Below are positions 51,698 to 60,984 of a DNA stretch of 64,000 nucleotides, piece by piece (position 1 is the first letter of the stretch; the number at the start of each line of letters is the position of its first letter). The notes under the pieces were generated by a model. That model saw nothing but the letters and a program-made list of their open reading frames with translations. It was not told where the DNA came from and did not search any database. A program made the position numbers and the translations under genes. This stretch comes from Lactobacillus panisapium (GTDB lineage: Bacteria; Bacillota; Bacilli; Lactobacillales; Lactobacillaceae): the NCBI RefSeq assembly GCF_019469265.1, contig NZ_CP048268.1:348501-412500 (forward strand), given 5' to 3'.

Positions 51698-53266
51698 TTG
51701 GAATTAATAAAAATCAATCACTTAACAGTAAATGTGGCAGCGAAAAAATTATTTGAAATTGCTAGTCTTGGAATTAATTCAAAGCAAAAGATAGGCTTGA
51801 TCGGGAATAATGGGGTTGGTAAAACCACTTTGATGAAGCTAATTGCTGACATAAGTAACCCGTCTGAGCAAATTAAAGCTACGGGATCAATAACAAGACT
51901 CTGTAATTGGGCTTATGTTCCGCAGCTCTTAAATGCGCAAGATAAAAGTGGTGGCCAGCGTGAAAAGTTAGCCATTAGTAGGGCAATTGCACAATTAAGA
52001 AACGCACCAAAAGCATTGCTCTTATTGGACGAGCCGACCTCAAACTTAGACTTTGAGCAGCAAAAATGGCTGATTAACTTAATTCGTGGTCTAAAAAGTT
52101 CGTGTTTAATTATTAGTCACGATCAGCATTTTCTAAATCAAGTTTGTGACACAATTTGGTGTGTTAAGGACCAGCGTGTAATCACTTTTAAGGGAACCTA
52201 CTCAGAATTTAAACGAGCGCAGGAAAAGCAGGCTGCACGTGTGCAATTAGAATATAACGAGCAGGAAAAGCATCTTAACCAATTAAAAGCTAGTTTTAAA
52301 CGGCATGCTAAACAAGCTGGTTCCTTTAGCCATCCGAAAAAGCACATTAGCAGTTCTGACTGGCGCTCAAAGTCGCTAGGAAAAGTAAAAGCCGCTAATA
52401 ATGTCGCTCGTGCAACCAAAAATTTATCAAGGCGAATTGAAAAAGAAGCAAAAACGCTAACTAGGCCAGTTTTTCGTAAACAAATCACCTTAAAAAACGG
52501 TGCTGCCCAGATGAAGAATGAAGCAATTGCACCTAAAAGCAAGGCTTTAAGACTAAATCCGCAAAAAGTAGTGGCATACCACAAATTACTTTTTACAATT
52601 GAACAGGAAGTCAATTTGACCTACCAAAATAAGCTTATCCTAACAGGTGCCAACGGTGTGGGTAAATCAATTTTTCTAAAAGAGCTATTTAAGCGTAAGT
52701 TAACAGGCTTTTACCATCCCCAGCTGCAGATAGGCTATTTTACGCAAAATATCATTAAGCTACAATCAGACCAAACGGTGCTCGAAGCGATTATGAAAAG
52801 CAGCATTTTTGCTACCAGTGTTACTATGCAAGTTTTGGGTGATCTTCACTTATGGCAGATACGGCATCAAAAAATTGAAAACTTATCTGGTGGTCAGTTA
52901 GTTTGTTTTAATTTGGCGCGAATATTGACGGGTAAATATAACTTGCTGCTACTGGATGAGCCTACTAATTTTCTTGACCTAGAAGCTCTTGCTGCTCTCG
53001 TGGACTTTATTGCCGCTTATCCTTACGCACTGATTATCGTTTCGCATGATCGATCATTTATTGAGCAGTTAGGGTTACCAAAATGGATGATTAATCATCA
53101 GCGGCTATCTACTAAAGTGGCGGCTAGCAAGCAATCATCAGCTAGTAATGACAATAATCTTGAATTATTAAAGTTTCAGCGCGACCAGTTAATGCTTAAT
53201 CCAGAAGCTTCAGTTACAAAAATCAAGCAATTAACAGCTGAAATTGAACAATTGCAAAACCATTAG
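51698..53266 (+). CDS. ABC-F ribosomal protection ATPase (Vga/Lsa/Msr-like)
   Basis: A 522-residue protein with two ATPase domains and no membrane segments, so a soluble ABC-F protein. Domain 1: Walker A GNNGVGKT, signature SGGQREK, Walker B LLLLDEPTSNLD. Domain 2: GANGVGKS, LSGGQLVC, LLLLDEPTNFLD. The linker (about residues 165-275, basic and helical, with SSDWRSKSLGKVKAANN) is the antibiotic-resistance-type interdomain linker that reaches the ribosomal peptidyl-transferase centre. Domain 1 is compact, as in Vga/Msr types. The start is TTG with CGAGGT upstream. Likely protects against macrolide-, lincosamide-, streptogramin- or pleuromutilin-type drugs; the drug is unknown. Confidence 0.87.
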   Translation: MELIKINHLTVNVAAKKLFEIASLGINSKQKIGLIGNNGVGKTTLMKLIADISNPSEQIKATGSITRLCNWAYVPQLLNAQDKSGGQREKLAISRAIAQLRNAPKALLLLDEPTSNLDFEQQKWLINLIRGLKSSCLIISHDQHFLNQVCDTIWCVKDQRVITFKGTYSEFKRAQEKQAARVQLEYNEQEKHLNQLKASFKRHAKQAGSFSHPKKHISSSDWRSKSLGKVKAANNVARATKNLSRRIEKEAKTLTRPVFRKQITLKNGAAQMKNEAIAPKSKALRLNPQKVVAYHKLLFTIEQEVNLTYQNKLILTGANGVGKSIFLKELFKRKLTGFYHPQLQIGYFTQNIIKLQSDQTVLEAIMKSSIFATSVTMQVLGDLHLWQIRHQKIENLSGGQLVCFNLARILTGKYNLLLLDEPTNFLDLEALAALVDFIAAYPYALIIVSHDRSFIEQLGLPKWMINHQRLSTKVAASKQSSASNDNNLELLKFQRDQLMLNPEASVTKIKQLTAEIEQLQNH

Positions 53267-53292
53267 ACGAGCGCCGTTTAATAGTAAAGATA

Positions 53293-53332
53293 AAAAAGTA
53301 CGATAAAGAAGTTTTCTTTATTGTGCTTTTTG
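53293..53332 (+). terminator. Terminator after ABC-F gene
   Basis: AAAAAGTACGATAAAGAA pairs with TTCTTTATTGTGCTTTTT with a few wobble pairs. Confidence 0.82.
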
Positions 53333-53380
53333 TTTTATGATTAACATATTAAATAAATATCTGAGCAAAGGGAGTTTCTT

Positions 53381-54397
53381 ATGACTACTTGTCCAAATTG
53401 TGGCCGGTCAATTACTGATAATGACAAAGTTTGTCCTAACTGTCAGTTTAATTTACAAAAATATCGTGATACGTTCTTTACGGATCAGCACCAGACCGCC
53501 AATTATGAAAATAAAAATACTGCGAAGAAAATTGCCAGTCGTGAGGCATATCGGCAAGAGTTTTATCCTAAAAAGCAAAACTTAACGATTAAGAAAATGC
53601 TGCAATGGATGCATCTTAATAGTATGATTGTCTTTTTGCTGGGAATTGCATTGTTGTTAATAATGAGTTTTTCGCGAAGTATTGGTTGGATCTGCTTTTT
53701 TGCCTTACTAGTTTGGCTGTATGCTGTTTGCGTCCGAACTGCTGACATTGAGCGTTACACGGTAGATGAGCGACTGACAGAAAAAGTTAATCAAATTGGC
53801 TCTAACTTGTTTAATAATGTTGAAGATTCAAAACAAAAGGTCAAGTCCAGGAAGAGGTCAACCAAAGGCGAGCAGCGTGTGGAAGAAGAGGTCGCAACGG
53901 TTAAAAAGCATTTTAATTATGTGCAGCTGCTTGTAATTTTGATGGCAGTTATTAACCTAGTTGTCTTATTCACGGGTTCAGGTGCATCAGTAACTGATAT
54001 TTCGTATAGTGGCAAAATGTCGATTACTAGGGTGGCATTTGGCTTAGCCGGCCGGTTATTCTCATCTAGCGAAACCATGCTTTCTGGAGTAATTGTCTGT
54101 GTGATTTGGCTACTAATTCTGCTCTTTCCACTGATTATTACCTATAATACGTTGAAAGATACAGTTAAGGGGCGCCAGATTTCCTTTGTCTTATCGTTAA
54201 TTGAGACGGTATTTCTCGTCTATTTAATCTACCGCATGTCAAACAGTGCATTATCAAATACGGGTATTTTAAAGAATATTACTAGCCAGCTGCTCTTATA
54301 CGCAGTTTCAATCGGAGCATCGACTTACTTCTTGATTTTATCTAGTGTGATGATGACGATTTTGCTTGGCTACAACCTATTTAAAAATAAAAATTAG
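53381..54397 (+). CDS. Zinc-ribbon membrane protein of unknown function
   Basis: A 338-residue protein starting with a double-CxxC zinc ribbon (TTCPNCGRSITDNDKVCPNC), then a charged linker and about six membrane segments (roughly residues 80-115, 180-205, 225-265, 270-295, 300-335). A basic patch near residue 150 (KQKVKSRKRSTKGEQR) lies between helices. This layout is common in lactobacilli, but no function is known to me. Confidence 0.72.
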   Translation: MTTCPNCGRSITDNDKVCPNCQFNLQKYRDTFFTDQHQTANYENKNTAKKIASREAYRQEFYPKKQNLTIKKMLQWMHLNSMIVFLLGIALLLIMSFSRSIGWICFFALLVWLYAVCVRTADIERYTVDERLTEKVNQIGSNLFNNVEDSKQKVKSRKRSTKGEQRVEEEVATVKKHFNYVQLLVILMAVINLVVLFTGSGASVTDISYSGKMSITRVAFGLAGRLFSSSETMLSGVIVCVIWLLILLFPLIITYNTLKDTVKGRQISFVLSLIETVFLVYLIYRMSNSALSNTGILKNITSQLLLYAVSIGASTYFLILSSVMMTILLGYNLFKNKN

Positions 54398-54403
54398 GGA
54401 CAA

Positions 54404-54438
54404 TAAAAAGGCCAGACGCATCTCGTCTAGCCTTTTTT
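54404..54438. terminator. Bidirectional terminator, zinc-ribbon gene / aldehyde dehydrogenase
   Basis: AAAAAGGC-C-AGACG pairs with CGTCT-A-GCCTTTTTT between convergent genes. Confidence 0.88.
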
Positions 54439-54451
54439 ATTACTAGTTAAA

Positions 54452-55828
54452 TTATTCGGTTGGCATACTGATTACTAGGTGCTCATTGACAAAAGCCATC
54501 ATGCCAAGTTCACTTAGCTCACGACCATAGCCGGATTTTTTAATTCCGCCGAATGGCAATTCGCCTGAACTGATCCACGTGCCGTTAATAACGGTCATGC
54601 CTGTTTCAATCTGAGCAGCTACTTCTTGTGCATGCTTTACGTCGGCGCTGATAACTGATGAGCCTAAACCATAACTTGAGTCGTTTGCCAAAGCTATGGC
54701 TTCATCTTCATCTTCGACTTCATACACAATTGCAACTGGGCCGAAAAATTCTTGATCATAAGCTGGGTTTTGCTTGTCAACATTAGTTAAAATAATTGGC
54801 CGGAAAAAGGCACCAGCAGAATCAATTTCTGGATATTGGTAAAAGACCTTGGCACCTGCTTTAACTGCTTCATCAACTTGCTTAGTTAACTTGTCTTTAG
54901 CGTTAGCAGAATTCATTGGTGGCAAAGTAGTAGCTGGATCAAGCGGGTCACCTGGCTTCAGTGCAGCAAAAGAATTCTTTAATTCATGTAAGACTTCGTC
55001 GTAACGGGTTTTAACTGCAATGATTCTCTTAGAAGACGTGCAGACTTGTCCATCGTTGTATGTTCGCGCGGTACTCAAAGCCTTCTTTAAGACTTGTGGG
55101 TCAGCATCATCCAAAACAATAAACGCATCATTTCCGCCTAATTCCATCGTTGATTTCTTTAGATTCTTACCAGCATTTTCGGCAACGGATGAACCGCCCC
55201 GTTCGGAGCCAGTTAAGGCAACTCCTTGAACTCGTGGATCAGCGATAATGTCATCAAGTTGGTCATAACTTGGGTAGAGGTTGATTAAGCTGCCCTCTGG
55301 TGCACCAGCTTGCTTAATAATCTTGGCGGTCATGGCTGCTGATCCAGGAACATTGTGGGCGTGCTTTAATAAAATCGGGTTTCCAACGATAAAGTTAGGG
55401 GCAAACACGCGAATTACTTGATAAAGTGGGAAATTCCATGGTTCACATGCCATGATTACGCCAGTAGCTTGCTTAAGGTAATAGGCCTTGCCCAGCTTAG
55501 ACTCGATCGGTTGTGGCTTAAGCATTTCAGGACCATGATCGGCGTAGTAATAACAGATTGAAGCACAAAGTTCAACTTCACCCTTTGATTCACCAATCAT
55601 TTTACCCATTTCACGGGTCATGATTTCTGCCATTTCTTGTTCATGTTCACGAAAGGCTGTCGCAATTTGATGTAATGTCTTGCACCGGCTTTCTGGCTCT
55701 TCATGACGCCATTTTTGGTAAAGTGCATGTGCTAAGTTGATTGAGTCTTCAATTTGGCTAGCGGTCGGATTGTCGTAACTGGCAAAGGTTTCGTTAGTGT
55801 ACGGATTAATTGATTGATATTTAGCCAT
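54452..55828 (-). CDS. NAD(P)-dependent aldehyde dehydrogenase, succinate-semialdehyde type
   Basis: A 458-residue ALDH. Key segments are [17 protein letters not shown] (Asn of the oxyanion site), [17 protein letters not shown] (catalytic Glu) and [14 protein letters not shown] (nucleophile Cys). The length and opening ([17 protein letters not shown]) fit the GabD/YneI succinate-semialdehyde dehydrogenase group, but substrate range is broad. AAGGAG precedes ATG. Monocistronic. Confidence 0.9.
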   Translation of the reverse strand: MAKYQSINPYTNETFASYDNPTASQIEDSINLAHALYQKWRHEEPESRCKTLHQIATAFREHEQEMAEIMTREMGKMIGESKGEVELCASICYYYADHGPEMLKPQPIESKLGKAYYLKQATGVIMACEPWNFPLYQVIRVFAPNFIVGNPILLKHAHNVPGSAAMTAKIIKQAGAPEGSLINLYPSYDQLDDIIADPRVQGVALTGSERGGSSVAENAGKNLKKSTMELGGNDAFIVLDDADPQVLKKALSTARTYNDGQVCTSSKRIIAVKTRYDEVLHELKNSFAALKPGDPLDPATTLPPMNSANAKDKLTKQVDEAVKAGAKVFYQYPEIDSAGAFFRPIILTNVDKQNPAYDQEFFGPVAIVYEVEDEDEAIALANDSSYGLGSSVISADVKHAQEVAAQIETGMTVINGTWISSGELPFGGIKKSGYGRELSELGMMAFVNEHLVISMPTE

Positions 55829-55947
55829 CTTGTTATCTCCTTAGGTACTGCAACTAATTGCAGTAAAATTTATAACAACTATTATAAACCGTTTTCATCA
55901 AAAAGTGGGGTTTTTCTGGTTACCTTTACTAATTATTTATAAGTAAC

Positions 55948-56733
55948 TTACTTAACAGGTTTTTTAGCAAGGTAAGAGATGGACTCGGCCAGATAGTCGC
56001 TAGCATAGGACATGGCATGGCGCTTGCCGGCAATTAGTTTGAGGTCAACGCTATGATCGGCTTTAGCTAGTTGACTAATAAAATCAAGTAAGTAGTCGGT
56101 TGGCGATAACTCGTTAGTGGAGTTAAGCATTAATAAACGCCCTAGATTGTCGTAATCATATGATTGTGCGTCTAATTTTTTCAAAGTCTCCTGCTTATCC
56201 GTGCCCGTGTAGGTAAGAGTAAAATACTTGTAAAAGGCATCATTAATTTGCTTTAAATCAGTTATGCCAAATTCAAAATTTGCTTGCTGAGATGGACGAA
56301 CATCTTGGTGGTTTTTCATCCAAGAAGAAAAAGAAACAGGTGCAGACCAAGTTACAGTTGGGAAACCGTATTTACCCGCTAAAAATAGTGCCATTACGCC
56401 GCCGCTGCTTGCACCTAATTGGGTAACCGCATTAGTTCTATTTTGCCCATACGAACTGTTAAGCAGCCAATTTACAAAAGTAACACTGTCATTATGAGCG
56501 GCTGGAAAAATATGTTTGGGCGCTAGCGAATAATTGGGCGCAAACACAATAAAATTCTGCTCCGTAATTTGGGTGCAGTAATCCTTCAGGTTACTTTTAT
56601 CACCGCGAAACCAACCACCACCGTGCCAGAATAACAGGATTTTAGTTTCCGCATTTGTTTTCTCGGGTAAATAAATATCGGTTGCCAACTGCTTTTTTTC
56701 ATCATAAAGAACATCATTAATAATAGTCGTCAT
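55948..56733 (-). CDS. Alpha/beta hydrolase, carboxylesterase type
   Basis: A 261-residue cytoplasmic esterase: HGGGWFRGDKSN is the oxyanion-hole HGGGW motif of the hormone-sensitive-lipase-like group, GASSGG holds the nucleophilic Ser and RHAMSYASD near the end holds the His. TGGAGG lies six to seven bases before ATG. Similar lactobacillus esterases act on short-chain or cinnamoyl esters; the substrate here is unknown. Confidence 0.85.
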   Translation of the reverse strand: MTTIINDVLYDEKKQLATDIYLPEKTNAETKILLFWHGGGWFRGDKSNLKDYCTQITEQNFIVFAPNYSLAPKHIFPAAHNDSVTFVNWLLNSSYGQNRTNAVTQLGASSGGVMALFLAGKYGFPTVTWSAPVSFSSWMKNHQDVRPSQQANFEFGITDLKQINDAFYKYFTLTYTGTDKQETLKKLDAQSYDYDNLGRLLMLNSTNELSPTDYLLDFISQLAKADHSVDLKLIAGKRHAMSYASDYLAESISYLAKKPVK

Positions 56734-56988
56734 TGCTAACCTCCAATTCGTTCTTGAATTTATTATACTTTAAAAGGCAAAAGTGTTTATGTTTTGAAAA
56801 ACAGTTACCTTCTTGGTACCTTATTTTTAGTTACTTAACATGGAATGATAAATTGCTATCTTTTAATTACCTTTTCTATAATTAATTTTAAAATATTTAA
56901 GTTATTATAATTATTGTGCTGAAGAGCTAAAAAAGTAATCATCTAAGTGAATTTTTTGGTAAAATTAGCCTAATATTGGAGGTAAGTT

Positions 56989-57594
56989 ATGCATCTTTCA
57001 GCTAAAGCTAGTCGAAGATTAATCAATATCTTGACCGTTGTCAGCGGGATTATTATTATTCTATTGTGTATTTATTGGTACCGCTTAGGGATTTTTACTA
57101 GTCAAGCGAAGATGAAGGCATATTTGGCTGATAAGCGCATCATCGGGCCGGTGATTTTTGTCTTAATTCAAATTATCCAAGTAGTCATCCCAATTATTCC
57201 GGGTGGTGTCTCTTTGTTGGGCGGAGTAATTTTCTTCGGTCCATTAGCCGGGTTTATCTACAACTATGTCGGAGTTTGCATTGGCTCAATCATCAACTTT
57301 TTCCTTGCGCGTTTTTATGGACGACCATTTATCCTGCACATTGTTTCGGAAAAAACGCTCGATAAGTATATGAAGTGGACCAAAAACCAAAATAAATTTA
57401 ACTGGTTTTTTGCAATCTGTATTGTTGCGCCAATGGCACCTGATGACGTTCTTTGCCTGCTAGCCGGGTTAACCGATATGAAATTCTGGACTTACTTTTG
57501 GATTATCATTTTGGGTAAGCCATGGACAATTGCCGCCTACAGCTTTGCCCTAATGTTTGGAATGGACTGGCTTCTTAAGGTAGTTGGCAAATAA
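56989..57594 (+). CDS. TVP38/TMEM64 (SNARE-associated, DedA-like) membrane protein
   Basis: A 201-residue polytopic protein with the family core IPIIPGGVSLLGGVIFFGPLAGFIYN, then SIINFFLARFYGRPF and a C-terminal helix pair. The DedA/VTT fold has been linked to lipid scrambling and membrane homeostasis. Its stop codon overlaps the start of the acetyltransferase gene by one base (TAATG). Confidence 0.87.
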   Translation: MHLSAKASRRLINILTVVSGIIIILLCIYWYRLGIFTSQAKMKAYLADKRIIGPVIFVLIQIIQVVIPIIPGGVSLLGGVIFFGPLAGFIYNYVGVCIGSIINFFLARFYGRPFILHIVSEKTLDKYMKWTKNQNKFNWFFAICIVAPMAPDDVLCLLAGLTDMKFWTYFWIIILGKPWTIAAYSFALMFGMDWLLKVVGK

Positions 57595-58121
57595 TGACTG
57601 CACGAATCTATTTGCGACCATTTAAGGCTGAAGATGCAACGACACTTCTAAAATGGGGCCAAGATAAGTACTATCACCAGTTAGCGGGTTTTGATCATTA
57701 CCAAAATCTGACTCAGGCTGAAATTGCAGCTGGCCAATATGCGGCTAGAAAGTATAGTTATGGGGTCTGCTTGGAAAAAACGCATAAACTAATTGGCCTA
57801 GTTGAACTATATGATCGCGGCACTAATGAAGCCGAACTACTTACTTCTAAGGAAGTCGGCTTCTTATTAGATAAAGAGTTTTCAGGTCATGGCTACATGA
57901 CAGAGGCCTTAACTTTGTTGTTTAATTTTGCTTTTGGCAAGTTAAAGCAAGAGCAGATCTGGGCCGGTACTTTTACCAATAATGAACGCTCGCAAAGATT
58001 ATTGCGAAATTTAGGTTTCAAATTTATTTATGCCGTTGATTTGAGTAAAATCAGCAACTTATTTTCGTATGAAGAAAAATATTATCTGCTTAAACGGGCG
58101 GATTGGACTAACTTAAACTAG
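57594..58121 (+). CDS. GNAT-family N-acetyltransferase (RimJ/RimL type)
   Basis: A 175-residue acetyltransferase: opening IYLRPFKAEDATTLLKW, then GYMTEALTLLFNFAF as part of the CoA-binding helix and GTFTNNERSQRLLRNLGFK as the second motif. Such enzymes acetylate protein N-termini, amino sugars or drugs; the substrate is unknown. Translationally coupled to the TVP38 gene. Confidence 0.88.
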   Translation: MTARIYLRPFKAEDATTLLKWGQDKYYHQLAGFDHYQNLTQAEIAAGQYAARKYSYGVCLEKTHKLIGLVELYDRGTNEAELLTSKEVGFLLDKEFSGHGYMTEALTLLFNFAFGKLKQEQIWAGTFTNNERSQRLLRNLGFKFIYAVDLSKISNLFSYEEKYYLLKRADWTNLN

Positions 58122-58157
58122 AAGAGACTAGGAAAATTGCTTTCTTAGTCTTTTTTT
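58122..58157 (+). terminator. Terminator after acetyltransferase gene
   Basis: AAGAGACTA-GGAAA pairs with TTTC-TTAGTCTTTTTT, followed by a T-run. Confidence 0.82.
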
Positions 58158-58326
58158 GTACTTAAAAATATTTTTTTCTTTTTTATCAAAATCAGTTAAG
58201 CAAAAATATGAATAAGTCAAGTGATTTTATTGGTAAGCTCAATTATTTGAACTATCACTATAATGGGAATAAGCTAAAAGTGTTAATAACCAAAGAAAAA
58301 TTTCGTCTAGATTGGAGAGTGGAATT

Positions 58327-59964
58327 ATGGAAAAGACAGGACAAGATCGTTTAAATGATCCTTTTTTGAATCATGGCACAGCTTTTACTGAAGAGCAACG
58401 TAAGCAATATCATTTAGAAGGGATGTTGCCGCCGCAAGAGCAATCGCTTGAAAGCCAGGTACGTGAAGTCTATTTGCAGTACCAAGAAAAGTCAACTAAC
58501 TTAGAAAAACGCATTTTTTTAATGACTATTTTTAATACCAACCGGGTGCTATTTTTTAAAATCTTTAGTGAACATGTGACCGAATTCATGCCGATTGTTT
58601 ATGATCCGACAATTGCGGAAACAATTGAAAATTACAGTCACCTGTTTGTTAATCCGCAAAATGCCGCTTTCCTTTCAATCGATAAACCTGATCAAATGGA
58701 AGCCAGTTTAAAAAATGCCGCAGATGGTCGCGATATTAAATTGATTGTAGTTACTGACGGTGAAGAGATTCTCGGAATTGGCGACTGGGGAACTCAGGGA
58801 GTTGATATCTCTGTTGGTAAATTGATGGTTTATACGGCCGCAGCTGGTGTGGATCCGGCCTGCGTTTTGCCAGTTGTACTCGATGTCGGTACTAATAACG
58901 AAAAATTACTCAAAGATGATCTTTACTTGGGTAATAAACATAGTCGGGTTAATGGCGATAAATATTACCAGTTTGTAGATCAATTTGTTCAGTGTGTTGA
59001 AAAGCTTTTCCCAGGATTGTATTTGCACTTTGAAGATTTCGGCCGTGATAACGCAGACAATATCCTGAAAAAGTACCGTGAACATATTTTGACGTTTAAT
59101 GACGATATTCAAGGTACTGGAATTATTGTGTTAGCCGGAATTTTAGGAGCATTAAAGATTAGTGGGCAAAAATTGACTGAGCAAAAGTATGTCTGCTTCG
59201 GAGCCGGTACCGCCGGTACTGGCATTGTTGAACAAGTATATTCTGAAATGTTACAAGCGGGCTTAAAGCCTGAAGAGGCCCGGCAGCATTTCTACTTAGT
59301 TGATAAGCAGGGATTATTGTTTGACGATACACCTGATTTGACGCCAGCGCAAAAGCCTTTTGTCAGAAAGCGGTCAGAATTTGCCAATGCGGATCAGTTA
59401 AAGGATCTGAAGAGCGTAGTTCAAGCGGTTCATCCCGACATCTTAGTTGGAACATCTACTCGCTCTGGCGCCTTCACTCAAGATATTGTGACCGAAATGG
59501 CGGAGCACACTGAACGGCCAATTATTTTTCCATTATCCAACCCAACGCAATTGGCGGAAGCAAAAGCGCAAGATTTAATCGAATGGACCAAGGGCAAGGC
59601 GTTAGTTGCTACGGGAATTCCAGCTGATCCGGTTGATTATCAAGGTGTTAAGTATGAAATTGGTCAAGCAAACAATGCCTTAGTTTATCCAGGACTTGGA
59701 CTTGGTGCTTTAGCAGTTAATGCTAAAGTTTTGAGCGATGAAATGATTAGTGTGGCTGCTCACTCATTAGGTGGAATCGTTGATTCAACTAAGCCGGGAG
59801 CTGCTGTTTTACCACCAGTTGAAAAGCTCAATATCTTTTCGCAAACAGTTGCACATGCCGTGGCTAACCAAGCAATTAAGGATCACCTCAATCAAAATGA
59901 ATATGACGATGGTAAGCAAGCTGTTGAAGCTTTGCGCTGGGCGCCGGAATATAAAAATGAATAG
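58327..59964 (+). CDS. mleS: Malolactic enzyme
   Basis: A 545-residue NAD/Mn-dependent enzyme of the malic-enzyme family. It has the early [16 protein letters not shown] block typical of malolactic enzymes, [39 protein letters not shown] (metal site Asp), and [15 protein letters not shown] (NAD fold). It converts L-malate to L-lactate and CO2, giving a proton-motive gain together with malate/lactate exchange. The start is ATG 58327 with GGAGAGTGG upstream; a TTG five codons earlier overlaps this site. Followed after 12 bases by the permease gene. The usual regulator mleR is not adjacent. A malic-enzyme activity cannot be ruled out. Confidence 0.9.
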   Translation: MEKTGQDRLNDPFLNHGTAFTEEQRKQYHLEGMLPPQEQSLESQVREVYLQYQEKSTNLEKRIFLMTIFNTNRVLFFKIFSEHVTEFMPIVYDPTIAETIENYSHLFVNPQNAAFLSIDKPDQMEASLKNAADGRDIKLIVVTDGEEILGIGDWGTQGVDISVGKLMVYTAAAGVDPACVLPVVLDVGTNNEKLLKDDLYLGNKHSRVNGDKYYQFVDQFVQCVEKLFPGLYLHFEDFGRDNADNILKKYREHILTFNDDIQGTGIIVLAGILGALKISGQKLTEQKYVCFGAGTAGTGIVEQVYSEMLQAGLKPEEARQHFYLVDKQGLLFDDTPDLTPAQKPFVRKRSEFANADQLKDLKSVVQAVHPDILVGTSTRSGAFTQDIVTEMAEHTERPIIFPLSNPTQLAEAKAQDLIEWTKGKALVATGIPADPVDYQGVKYEIGQANNALVYPGLGLGALAVNAKVLSDEMISVAAHSLGGIVDSTKPGAAVLPPVEKLNIFSQTVAHAVANQAIKDHLNQNEYDDGKQAVEALRWAPEYKNE

Positions 59965-59976
59965 GAGTGAGGATCA

Positions 59977-60942
59977 ATGCAAGCCTTTATTACTTCTTTA
60001 ACTAGTGTTGTTGAACTGTTATTGGTCATTGCGTTAGGCTACTGGCTACGCAGCAGTGGAAAACTAGGAGATCAGTTTAAAGGCAATATTTCATATTTAA
60101 TCATGAATATTGCTTTACCAGCTTCAATTTTTGTTTCCGTGTTGAAATATTTGACCCGCGATAAATTGTTTGGTTTAACTGGCGGCCTCGTTTATGCCAT
60201 CATTTGTTTCGCCCTTAGCTATTTGTTTGCTTGGCTCTTGTGTAAAGTTCTTCGTATCCGCAAAGGAAGACGCGGGACTTTCATCAATGCTATTACTAAT
60301 GCCAATACGATTTTTATTGGCTTACCATTAAACATTGCTTTATTTGGGCAAAAAAGTATGCCTTACTTCCTGATTTATTATGTGTTAAATACAGTTTCTA
60401 CTTGGGCAATTGGGGTCTTCTTCATCTCAAGTGATGATCCAACTGTGCAAAAACAGAAACAGCAGAAATTTAATTGGAAGAAATTGTTGCCTGCACCATT
60501 AGTTGGTTTCCTAATTGCTTTAATATGTTTATTAGTTGAAGTACCGATTCCGGGATGGATTACAACCGTGCTAAGTATGGTGGGCGGAATTGTTACACCA
60601 ATGTCACTAATTTATATCGGAATTATTTTAGCCGATGCTGGTTTGAAATCAATTCACTTAGACCGTGATACAATTTGGGCGCTACTTGGAAGGTTCATTT
60701 TAGTACCAGCGCTGATGATTATCTTGATTGTCTTTGGTGCTAATTGGGGCCCAGCATTACCGAACCTTGCAAAGGAAACTTTAGTAGTTCAATCTGCTAC
60801 GCCAGCATTAGCCGTTTTACCGATTTTAGTCGGTGAATCTCACGGAGACGTTCAATATGCAACTAATGTTGTTACTACTTCAACGGTCTTATTTGTAATT
60901 GTTGTTCCACTCGTTTTAGAGTTAACCGAATTTATTTTGTAA
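59977..60942 (+). CDS. mleP: Malate permease, auxin-efflux-carrier family
   Basis: A 321-residue membrane protein with about ten helices in two halves around a hydrophilic loop (SSDDPTVQKQKQQKFNWKK, about 148-166), as in AEC-family carriers such as MleP. Directly after mleS with AGGAGTGAGG upstream, so it supplies malate to the malolactic enzyme and probably exchanges it for lactate. The terminator that once followed has been split by the insertion element at 60985. Confidence 0.88.
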   Translation: MQAFITSLTSVVELLLVIALGYWLRSSGKLGDQFKGNISYLIMNIALPASIFVSVLKYLTRDKLFGLTGGLVYAIICFALSYLFAWLLCKVLRIRKGRRGTFINAITNANTIFIGLPLNIALFGQKSMPYFLIYYVLNTVSTWAIGVFFISSDDPTVQKQKQQKFNWKKLLPAPLVGFLIALICLLVEVPIPGWITTVLSMVGGIVTPMSLIYIGIILADAGLKSIHLDRDTIWALLGRFILVPALMIILIVFGANWGPALPNLAKETLVVQSATPALAVLPILVGESHGDVQYATNVVTTSTVLFVIVVPLVLELTEFIL

Positions 60943-60965
60943 TTGGTAATTTGACGATTTATCTT

Positions 60966-60984
60966 GAAATAAAAAAGCCTGAGA
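60966..60984. terminator. Left half of a terminator disrupted by the IS
   Basis: AATAAAAAAGCCTGAGA, together with ATTTTCCCAGACTTTTTTATT at 62451-62471, rebuilds an AATAAAAAAG-CTG-GAA / TTC-CAG-CTTTTTTATT hairpin when the IS and one AGA copy are removed. Confidence 0.72.
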
